Source: Liolophura sinensis
Taxonomy: Eukaryota > Mollusca > Polyplacophora > Chitonida > Chitonidae
Assembly: GCF_032854445.1 (NCBI RefSeq)
Contig: NC_088305.1
Location: 28,484,628-28,548,627, forward strand
DNA length: 64,000 bases
Direction of reading: 5' to 3'
The notes beneath the pieces were generated by a model that had not been told where the DNA came from, made no database searches, and worked only from the letters and a program-made list of their open reading frames with translations. Position 1 is the first letter of the stretch. Each line of letters starts with the position of its first letter. Both the position numbers and the translations under genes were made by a program. This document shows, one piece after another, positions 57,001 to 64,000 of this stretch.

Positions 57001-60000
57001 TGCCGTCGTATAAGTGAAATCCTGAGTATAGCATGAAACACCAATGAAATATGCATAACCAGTTTGTTTTATCGTGTTGTAGAACAAGAGAAATTTGTGA
57101 TGAAGGAAAAAATATGGGCATCCAGAGGGCCAGGTTTACTTTAGAGATGATGTTGTTAATGCATAAAGAAATTTTATAAAATGGAACTCAGAGTGATGCT
57201 TTCTGAGAGCTTTCAAGTTTGTAAATTAAGAAAATTTGTATGAATACTTAACTTTGTACAAGTAAACCTTTATATTTGTGTTTATTTTACTTGTTAGTTT
57301 AAATTATTAAAGCTTGATTAGTTTGGACAGACAGCAGTTGTGGAGCTCAAACATTTTCCGGAACTAAAATTGCCCTGATCCATTTCAGAATGTGATCATC
57401 AAATACGAAACTTGTGATTCAAATTAAATGTTGCATGACTAAATATACAGATGGCAATGTACATATAAATGTGTTATGGTCTCCATTTCAGCAAAAGCAG
57501 AAGGGTTGAGCCTATTTTAGATTAGATCATTCAGCTATAGCGCTGCTCTATTTGCTACTGGTTTGCCTCAGACAATTGATGTCATTAGGTCATATACAGC
57601 TTTCATTGTTGGTTGTGGCTGTCATTGTCTGAGTGAGGGGGTTCTTGTGCTGAGGGCATTCCAGTTTACTTCATGCACACATAAACCTCACTGTCATGTA
57701 AAGTGAGAAATTCTTTATGCTGGCATTACTCCATGCACAGTTGAACCTGACTGTCCTGTAAAGTGAAAAATTCTTTATTCTGACATTACTCCATGCTCAC
57801 ATAAACCTGACTGACCTGTAAGTGAAAAATTCTTTATTTTGGCATTACTCCATGCATACATAAATCTGACTGTCATGTAAGCGAAAAATTCTTTATTCTG
57901 ACATTACTCCATTGACACATAAATCTGACTGTCATGTAAGTGAAAAATTCTTTATTCTGACATTACTTCATGGACACATAAACCTGACTGTAAGTGAAAA
58001 ATTCTTTATTCTGACATTACTCCATGCACACATAAACCCTTTCTTTAGGCTGGCATTACCCCATGCTCACATAAATCTGACTGACATGTAAGTGAAAAAT
58101 TCTTTATTTTGACATTACTCCATGCACACATAAATCTGACTGTCATGTAAGTGAAAAATTCTTTATTCTGACATTACTTCATGCTCATATAAATCTGACT
58201 GTCATGTAAGTGAAAAATTCTTTATTCTGACATTACTCCATGCACACATAAATCTGACTGTCATGTAAAGTGAGAAATTCTTTATTCTGACATTACTCCA
58301 TGGACACATAAACCTGACTGACCTGTAAGTGAAAAATTCTTTATTCTGACATTACTCCATGCACACATAAATATGACTGTCATGTAAGTGAAAAATTCTT
58401 TATTCTGACATTACTTCATGGACACATAAATCTGACTGTCATGTAAGTGAAAAATTCTTTATTCTGACATTACTCCATGCACACATAAATCTGACTGTCA
58501 TGTAAGTGAAAAATTCTTTATTCTGACATTACTCCATGCTCATATAAATCTGACTGACCTGTAAGTGAAAAATTCTTTATTCTGACATTACTCCATGCTC
58601 ACATAAACCTGACTGACCTGTAAGTGAAAATTTTTTTATTTTGGCATTACTCCATTGCACACATAAACCTGACTGACCTGTAAGTGAAAAATTCTTTATT
58701 TTGGCATTACTCCATGCATACATAAATCTGACTGTCATGTAAGTGAAAAATTCTTTATTCTGACATTACTCCATGCACACATAAATCTGACTGTCATGTA
58801 AGTGAAAAATTCTTTATTCTGACATTACTCCATGCTCATATAAATCTGACTGACCTGTAAGTGAAAAATTCTTTATTCTGACATTACTCCATGGACACAT
58901 AAACCTGACTGGCCTGTAAGTGAAAAATTCTTTATTCTGATATTACTCCATGCACACATAAATCTGACTGTCATGTAAGTGAAAAAATTCTTTATTCTGA
59001 CATTACTCCATGGACACATAAATCTGACTGTCATGTAAGTGAAAAATTCTTTATTCAGACATTACTCCATGGACACATAAACCTGACTGACCTGTAAGTG
59101 AAAAATTCTTTATTCTGACATTACTCCATGCACACATAAATCTGACTGTCATGTAAGTGAAAAATTCTTTATTCTGACATTACTCCATTGACACATAAAC
59201 CTGACTGACCTGTAAGTGAAAAATTCTTTATTTTGGCATTACTCCATGCACACATAAATCTGACTGTCATGTAAGTGAAAAATTCTTTATTCTGACATTA
59301 CTCCATGCACACATAAATCTGACTGTCATGTAAGTGAGAAATTCTTTATTCAGACATTACTCCATGGACACATAAACCTGACTGACCTGTAAGTGAAAAA
59401 TTCTTTATTATGACATTACTCCATGCACACATAAATCTGACTGTCATGTAAGTGAAAAATTTTTTATTCTGACATTACTCCATGGACACATAAATCTGAC
59501 TGTCATGTAAGTGAAAAATTCTTTATTCTGACATTACTCCATGGACACATAAATCTGACTGTCATGTAAGTGAAAAAATTTTTATTCTGACATTACTCCA
59601 TGCTCACATAAACCTGACTGACCTGTAAGTGAAAAATTCTTTATTTTGGCATTACTCCATGCACACATAAAATCTGACTGTCATGTAAGTGAAAAATTCT
59701 TTATTCTGACATTACTCCATGCACACATAAATCTGACTGACATGTAAGTGAAAAATTCTTTATTCTGACATTACTTCATGGACACATAAACCTGACTGAC
59801 CTGTAAGTGAAAAATTCTTTATTCTGACATTACTCCATGGACACATAAATCTGACTGTCATGTAAGTGAAAAAATTTTATTCTGACATTACTCCATGCTC
59901 ACATAAACCTGACTGACCTGTAAGTGAAAAATTCTTTATTTTGGCATTACTCCATGCACACATAAATCTGACTGTCATGTAAGTGAAAAATTCTTTATTC

Positions 60001-63000
60001 TGACATTACTCCATGGACACATAAATCTGACTGACCTGTAAGTGAAAAATTCTTTATTCTGACATTACTTCATGCTCACATAAACCTGACTGACCTGTAA
60101 GTGAAAAATTCTTTATTATGACATTACTCCATGCACACATAAAATCTGACTGTCATGTAAGTGAAAAATTCTTTATTCTGGCATTAATCCATGGACACAT
60201 AAACCCTTTCTTTAGGCTGGCATTACTCCATGCACATGTAAACCTGACTCTCATGTAAGTGAAAAAGTCCCTGTGTAAATTTTTCCCGTGCAATAACTTG
60301 GCTAACCTGTAGTGAGGAAATATCTAATAGTCTTCAGTAATTGGATAAGTATTATTTAGTTTGGTGAGCAGAAATTTGAATGTGTCTTGTTTCGTTCTCA
60401 GATATCAAGCTGTCAAAGTGGCCAGAGGCTGTTGCTGATTGTAATAGAGTCCTTGAAGAAGAAACGGATAATGTTAAAGGTAAGTAAATGTTAAGTGCTA
60501 ACACATTCATAGGACTTGAAAGGACAGAATGCAGTGGTTTTCCTGTTTATTCCACCCATAATGCCCATAAACGTGAATGGCACTGTACAAGGGATATATG
60601 TGTATTTCAATGACTTGAGGATGGCATAAAACCTTTATCACAGAGAAAAAAAGAAAATAAAATCCCCAAAACTAACAAAAGAAAAAAAACCCCCATCAAA
60701 ACAGAGGTAAATGTACACAAATATCTATAATAGATGGTATAATTTGAACTTGGTAAAATGTTTTCTAATTTATGCATACGCGATAACATTCTTGACACTC
60801 TTTTTCCACTCATCATCCTGCATGTATGGATCATATTCAACTTGTATATTGAAACTGAAGAATTCCTGAGTTTGTCGACAAACAGATATCGATTTAATCA
60901 ATTTATCCCACAAATTTGTTTTTTTTAAATGCAATGGGGTTGGTCACTTTATAAGCAGGCAAGGTTGAAATCCCCCTTTTGTCTGATGGTGTAAAACTAA
61001 CAGTGCCAAAGGTCGTCAGGTTCAAACCCCCAACACTGCTGCCTCATCTCATAAAAAAATTTATGTTTGCATCAATATTGTATTTGTAATGCTTTTCGTG
61101 ATTTGTATTTGTAGCCATTTGCGCAGAGGCACAGCGTACAAGGGATTAAAGGATTACCACAAGGCTCAGAGAGATTTTGAGAAAGTTTTAGAGTTGGAGC
61201 CAAATGAAGTAAACGTGCCAAGGTTGGTTTTTATTGGTGTCAGTCAAGTCTTTTGCTTCATTGTGATGTCGTGAGGAGGAACTTTCCAAAGCAATTAGGC
61301 AGAGGCCTGCAGGAAGCAAATACTGAAGGAGGAGGAGGTTATCACCATGATAAGGCCAAACAAAAGGGAGAGAGAGAGTCCAAATTTTGACTCCCGGAAT
61401 GCTTAAGTTGTACTTGCTTGTTTGAAACAAAAAGGCTGTGACACCGACTGTAGGAATCTGCTGGCCTTGCCCTTCAGAGGTCACAATGCTGTAGAGTAAC
61501 CAATCACCAGGCGGCTCAGTTCACACCTGAGTTACCAATCGCTGTTTGTATTCAATAACATTCAAGCTTTGTTCAAGTGAGATTCTCCACTGGTGCTACC
61601 ATCTTTCTGTGAATGTCAGTCCAATTTATGTCCTACAAACCAGATGCAAACGGGTTTGCGTCATCTGCGGTTGCCAGTATGTGGCTGAAAAATTAGTCAT
61701 GGCATCGTCTTGTCGCTGTGCTGGTACTTGATTTTTCAGGATTTCATACCACTCTGTTATCTTTCAAAATATTCCTTGTAAAACTGTTTTTACTTATATG
61801 ATTTCAGGATTTTTAACTAAAAAGTTTACACGTAGGCATAATTATAGCTTGTCATACCTTGGCTTCTGTAAAAGCACACAGTGGGTAGTGGATTTGTCTG
61901 TGCTTTGCAGGGCTTTTCAATGCATAATCCCAGGCAAATAGTTACAGTATGACATCACTCGGCGAGGGTTCCATGGCCGAAAAGAAAGGTTTACACTGTC
62001 TATCATTTTGAAGTTATTTATTGATTTATTTGATTGGTGTTTACGCCATTCTCAGAATATCATTATTTTAAAAGGCAGTTTACAAACTAACATAAGTGTA
62101 GATATTGCATGTATATAGCATTATAGTGTGAAAATATGGGCGCAGGAAATCGCTTCCATAATACTCGTATGTGCTGGTTTGCCCAATCTAACATTTGTTA
62201 AAATCATCTCTGGCCTTCCTCCAATATAGGATATATATCTGTATGTCACGTGAAAAATACTGTCATTAACTTGCCAATGGTTGGTTGATTTAGCCTGGGT
62301 TCTGGTTTTCTCCACTCATAAAACTGACCACAATTGTATAGTGAAAAACCAGGAATATGGCTTCAAACAACAGTGAAAGAAAAAAGAATAAATTCTTAGC
62401 TTTTGTCCTAGTTTATGGTGTAGACCAATCTTTTTTAAGTTCAGTGTGTCTGAGTAGTGTCATGCCTAGTGTCTTCGTGGGTGTGGCATCCTGAAAAAGC
62501 TTGAGATTCGGCTTCTCCATGGGGATATTTTTCATTTCAGGAATTATTAGGAGAGCTGGGGAAAGACAAAGCAAAGGAGGAGGAGGAGGAAAAAGAAGAG
62601 AGGGAAGCAGAAAGGACGACGCATGATGATAGAAGAGGTGGAAGGGAGCGAGTCAGAAGAGGAAGGAGGGGACAAAATTACACCAGTCATTAATGAGACA
62701 ACACAGGCTGTGGAGACGGACTCAGATCTTGTGAATGGCCATGCTGATAACTCTGCCACAGAGACGGAACACAAAACTGATACAGCCGAGTACAAAACTG
62801 ATAGTAAATCCGCAAGTGAAAGTAAATCGGATAGTGAAAGTAAAAATGAAGGGGAAGTCCAGACTGAATGTGAGGCCAAATGTGAGTCGGCAAAAGAAGA
62901 TACTGCAGACGGTGGTGTGTTAAGCACTGGTGAAATGACTAATCCCGAAGGCACTGGGAGGAGTCATTCTCCCGTCCAGTCCTGATCCAGCACCCACTGC

Positions 63001-63840
63001 CCACTAAAGCTGGAGAACTGAGAGAATTGGGCAACTCCCTGTTCAGAAGTGGCCAGTATGGAGATGCCATTGCGAAGTACACAACTGCCATTGATTTGAT
63101 TGTTGAAGGTAAGTGTCTATATTCTCGGTTATGGGCATTTCCGCTAGTATTGTCATGTGATCCTTACACTAAATCTTGGCATGTCTTGGCATGTGTGATT
63201 AAGCTTTAATAATGCAAAACCGCTGAATACTTGCGTGTCACATGTCAAGGTCAAATACAAGAATATTTTTATACCCATATTTTTATTGCCAGATTTATAG
63301 GAAAATCCTGAAAAATTTATCATAAATATTTAAATTCTTTGTCTTGTTTTCTTACATTGTCTCACTTTCTCCTGTGTGTCTCATTTTCTTCTGTGTGTGT
63401 GCCTCGTTTTCTCAAGCGTACTTCGTTTCTCATGGGTGTGTCTTTTTCTCATTGGTGTCTCATTTTCTCATGTGTGCTTCATTTTCTCAGGTGTCTCATT
63501 TTCTCACAGGTGTCTCATTTTCTCAGGTGTCTCATTTTCTCACGGGTGTCTCATTTTCTCACAGGTGTCTCATTTTCTCATAGTTGTCTCATTTTTTCAC
63601 GCTTTCTCCTCAACCACTAAATGCACATTTTTTTCCCCCACTTCCCTGTTATCTTCCACTGACAGAAGGCAAGGAGCAAACCGTCAACCTGTCGTTGTTG
63701 CACAGTAACAGAGCCGCATGTAAGCTGAAGGTGGGCGATTGTGCTGGAGCAATTGAAGATTGCACGGAGGCCCTGCGTCGTGTACCTCATTCCATTAAAC
63801 CACTTCTGAGGAGAGCTCAGGCTTACGAAACCACAGAGAG
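47969..63840 (+). CDS. SPAG1: SPAG1, partial (12 coding exons; continues past the right edge)
   Basis: Cytoplasmic TPR co-chaperone. In the family it binds HSP70/HSP90 and is needed to preassemble outer and inner dynein arms of motile cilia and sperm flagella. Seen: the conserved N-terminus (IPLSHLDYKYVEGCSDVKEL), the RKDKPAA and KPRDYREWD motifs, a first TPR set in exons 7-10 (REKDKGNEAFRSNDYLEAVV; SYNNRALA; LSKWPEAVADCNRVL), an acidic Ser/Glu-rich linker, then the start of a second TPR set (GNSLFRSGQYGDAIAKYTTA; HSNRAACKLKVGDCAGAIED). Later TPRs and the C-terminal domain lie outside the window. The ATG follows a TCAG acceptor, so an upstream non-coding exon is likely. One-base breaks: about 61118-61120 (base missing), 62602-62604 (extra G) and between about 62950 and 62985 (base missing). 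Confidence 0.96.
48169..48817. mobile_element. 649-bp non-autonomous DNA element with 18-bp TIRs
   Basis: Ends are CAGGCAGCGAAATTTGGC and its exact inverse GCCAAATTTCGCTGCCTG. The flanks carry a direct AAATG duplication. The interior has further palindromes (GGCTAACCGG / TCGGTTAGGC motifs near both ends) and no transposase. It lies in SPAG1 intron 1, 75 bp after the first coding exon. Confidence 0.9.
49184..49258 (+). CDS. SPAG1: SPAG1 coding exon 2 (residues 42-66)
   Basis: Encodes SGDEGRYPDLERTCEEKIEQ and LNPD. CTGCAG acceptor, GTGAGA donor. Confidence 0.95.
49468..49690 (+). mobile_element. SINE family 1
   Basis: Plus orientation. Head GGGGGCCTACGTGTCCTAGT, then GGAGGCTCTCACCAATG, TTTCCTCCCACCATAATGC; the tail is truncated. 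SPAG1 intron 2. Confidence 0.88.
49691..51231. other. SPAG1 intron 3 region, only simple repeats
   Basis: AT-rich intron with a CATA/CACA microsatellite at about 50535-50575. No exon or transposon was recognised. Confidence 0.5.
51232..51316 (+). CDS. SPAG1: SPAG1 coding exon 3 (residues 67-95)
   Basis: Encodes RVLRKDKPAAQPGDLDKEEW and on to SDGIK. AACAG acceptor, GTGAGT donor. Confidence 0.95.
52122..52285 (+). mobile_element. SINE family 1, head truncated
   Basis: Contains GATGGTGATGGGTTTCCCCC, GCCTGGTTTCCTCTCAC, ATATTCTTGAGTACAAGTG and AACATCAATCAAATAAATAA. SPAG1 intron 3. Confidence 0.85.
52367..52483 (+). CDS. SPAG1: SPAG1 coding exon 4 (residues 96-134)
   Basis: Encodes DFTTEMKNLENRGHSKPSDC and the conserved DNLPPVRGS. 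GTAG acceptor, GTAAGA donor. Confidence 0.95.
52749..52822 (+). CDS. SPAG1: SPAG1 coding exon 5 (residues 135-158)
   Basis: Encodes PSDDGTSKQKTAKSVKPRDY and REWD. TTGCAG acceptor, GTAAGT donor. Confidence 0.95.
53300..53565 (+). mobile_element. SINE family 1, near full length
   Basis: Plus orientation. Head-like GGGGGTCTCTCTGTGGCTGA, GGATCCTCTCACCAATGCGG, CTCATGCTGGTTTCCTCTC, CGATTTCCTCC and GTAAAACGCCAATCAGAT with an A-rich tail. SPAG1 intron 5. Confidence 0.9.
53891..54015 (+). CDS. SPAG1: SPAG1 coding exon 6 (residues 159-200)
   Basis: Encodes FDVDKELETVEKEDSSSVAD and on to NLKADIDVS. TTTCAG acceptor, GTTAGC donor. Confidence 0.95.
54150..54470 (+). mobile_element. SINE family 2
   Basis: Plus orientation: AACCTGGGTCGAGTCACACC, AAGACTTTAAAGAGG, CTTGGTGTTCAGCATGAAG and a 3' end with CGTTATATGACTGAAAAAG and ACGTTAAACCCAAAGCACTC. 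A G-rich stretch GGGGGGGTGGGGGTGGG near 54303 is inserted or expanded inside it. Confidence 0.88.
55155..55213 (+). CDS. SPAG1: SPAG1 coding exon 7 (residues 201-220)
   Basis: Encodes LTDEEKTNRANREKDKGNE, the lead-in and first helix of the first TPR. TTGTAG acceptor, weak GTTTGT donor. Confidence 0.94.
55285..56020 (+). repeat. Dispersed repeat family 3, copy 2, split by a MITE
   Basis: Left part 55285-55620 matches 40055-40465 in order and orientation. The right part (AGAGAAGAGAGCTGCAC from about 55976) resembles what follows in copy 1. SPAG1 intron 7. Confidence 0.75.
55621..55973. mobile_element. 353-bp MITE with about 43-bp imperfect TIRs and TA ends
   Basis: The left end TACGCAGTTTTCGAGTTACG and on to AACAACAGAGTGACGTCC is inverted at 55928-55973 (GGGACGTCACTCTGTTGTGG to CTGCGTA). 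TA at both ends suggests a Tc1/mariner-type target. No coding capacity. Confidence 0.85.
56527..56626 (+). CDS. SPAG1: SPAG1 coding exon 8 (residues 221-253)
   Basis: TPR helix pair: AFRSNDYLEAVVYYTRSIQC then PASYNNRALA. TTACAG acceptor, GTGAGT donor. Confidence 0.96.
56640..56940 (+). mobile_element. SINE family 2
   Basis: Plus orientation: B-box-like GGGATCAAACCC, TTTTTTAAAATGGCACCCG, CGGGTGGGGTGTCATGTGTG and CACCTAATGACTCATGGGAC. The 3' end is decayed. Confidence 0.82.
56972..57052 (+). mobile_element. SINE family 1, 3' fragment
   Basis: Contains GTTTCCTCCCACCATAATGC, GCTGCCGTCGTATAAGTGAA and GAAACACCAATGAAAT. Confidence 0.85.
57690..60265. repeat. 59-bp minisatellite, about 43 copies
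   Basis: Unit TGTCATGTAAGTGAAAAATT then CTTTATTCTGACATTACTCC then ATGCACACATAAATCTGAC. Two main variants alternate (TGTCATGTAAG and TGACCTGTAAG; TTCTGACATT and TTTTGGCATT), suggesting higher-order duplication. It fills most of SPAG1 intron 8. Confidence 0.98.
60402..60479 (+). CDS. SPAG1: SPAG1 coding exon 9 (residues 254-279)
   Basis: TPR segment YIKLSKWPEAVADCNRVLEE then ETDNVK. TCTCAG acceptor, GTAAGT donor. Confidence 0.96.
60480..61114. other. SPAG1 intron 9, nothing firm
   Basis: AT-rich. A B-box-like CAGGTTCAAACCCC near 61018 hints at another decayed tRNA-derived SINE, but no head or tail could be matched. Confidence 0.4.
61115..61208 (+). CDS. SPAG1: SPAG1 coding exon 10 (residues 280-311)
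   Basis: Encodes LRRGTAYKGLKDYHKAQRDF and EKVLELEPNE. One T is missing at 61118-61120 for the frame to join exon 9. I chose the donor GTAAAC at 61209 over GTTGGT at 61223 because only the first keeps phase with exon 11. Confidence 0.9.
61209..62540. other. SPAG1 intron 10, SINE fragment only
   Basis: A family-1 SINE tail fragment lies at about 62010-62062 (ATTTGATTGGTGTTTACGCC). Nothing else recognised. Confidence 0.5.
62541..63108 (+). CDS. SPAG1: SPAG1 coding exon 11 (residues 312-500), acidic linker and TPR
   Basis: 568 bp. In order: ELLGELGKDKAKEEEEEKEE, the MMIEEVEGSESEEE motif, a Ser/Lys/Glu-rich low-complexity linker, then GNSLFRSGQYGDAIAKYTTA. Frames change at GGG 62602-62604 (one G too many) and between about 62950 and 62985 (one base short). 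With both, the exon fits phase 0 in and 1 out. Confidence 0.9.
63376..63600 (+). repeat. 18-19 bp pyrimidine-rich array before exon 12
   Basis: About 11 units of GTGTCTCATTTTCTCACAG. Most end in an acceptor-like TTCTCACAG or TTCTCAG followed by G. It lies 65 bp upstream of the real acceptor. Confidence 0.9.
63666..63840 (+). CDS. SPAG1: SPAG1 coding exon 12 (residues 501-558)
   Basis: TPR pair: LLHSNRAACKLKVGDCAGAI and PHSIKPLLRRAQAYETTER. GACAG acceptor, GTAAGG donor. The gene continues beyond the window. Confidence 0.96.
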
Positions 63841-64000
63841 GTAAGGGCGTCTACAGAAGTTTTATTTATTTGCTTATTTGTATTATGATTCATTATGATT
63901 TGCTGGGTCATTATGCTTAGTTCTGTTTTACAGCTGGTTTGGCAGAAGTATTGGTAAGTCAGGAAGTTTGTGAAGTACCACGAGGCAGTAGCTTACTCTG

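Noticed and set aside
57690-60265. Repeat-spacer structure resembling a CRISPR array
   Set aside because: Units are contiguous with no unique spacers, and the context is a eukaryotic intron.
61209-61222. The GTTGGT donor at 61223 for SPAG1 exon 10
   Set aside because: It gives the wrong phase for exon 11; GTAAAC at 61209 keeps phase and matches the family layout.

Overview
This is a eukaryotic window. It has short exons in long AT-rich introns, GT-AG splice sites, abundant tRNA-derived SINEs, MITE-like elements and many minisatellites. The dominant SINE has a tRNA-like head, a mollusc-type central domain and a (AAAT)n tail, which suggests a lophotrochozoan, most likely a marine mollusc (inference). 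Two conserved genes lie head to head. CUL2 (cullin-2, the scaffold of the Elongin BC/VHL-type ubiquitin ligase) is on the minus strand and is complete from its start codon at 43871 to its stop at 13992, with 20 coding exons and about 740 residues. SPAG1 (a TPR co-chaperone for axonemal dynein-arm preassembly) is on the plus strand from 47969. Its first 12 coding exons (about 558 residues) are present and it runs off the right edge.

Layout. 1-8535: no gene; 18-bp minisatellites and SINEs. 8536-12579 and 12780-16876: two nearly identical 4-kb blocks on either side of a 200-N gap, each carrying CUL2 exons 19 and 20 plus the 3' flank; this looks like an unmerged haplotype or assembly duplication. 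16877-43871: the rest of CUL2, with a decayed hAT-like transposase in intron 18 and minisatellites in several introns. 43872-47967: intergenic, with repeats. 47968-64000: SPAG1, with a 2.6-kb 59-bp minisatellite, two MITE-like elements and SINEs in its introns.

The most unusual signal is in CUL2. In six of its 19 introns a tandem duplication or minisatellite overlaps the exon-intron junction itself, so the real 5' or 3' splice site (often with 17-30 bases of exon) is one unit of an array and decoy copies lie in the neighbouring intron. The 72-bp duplication at exon 20 keeps the reading frame. CUL2 intron 1 also has all the marks of a U12-type AT-AC intron.

Both genes carry isolated one-base frameshifts, mostly at short homopolymers, inside otherwise well conserved exons. 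I read these as assembly indels rather than gene death. Many long open frames in the window are shadows of minisatellites whose unit length is a multiple of three.
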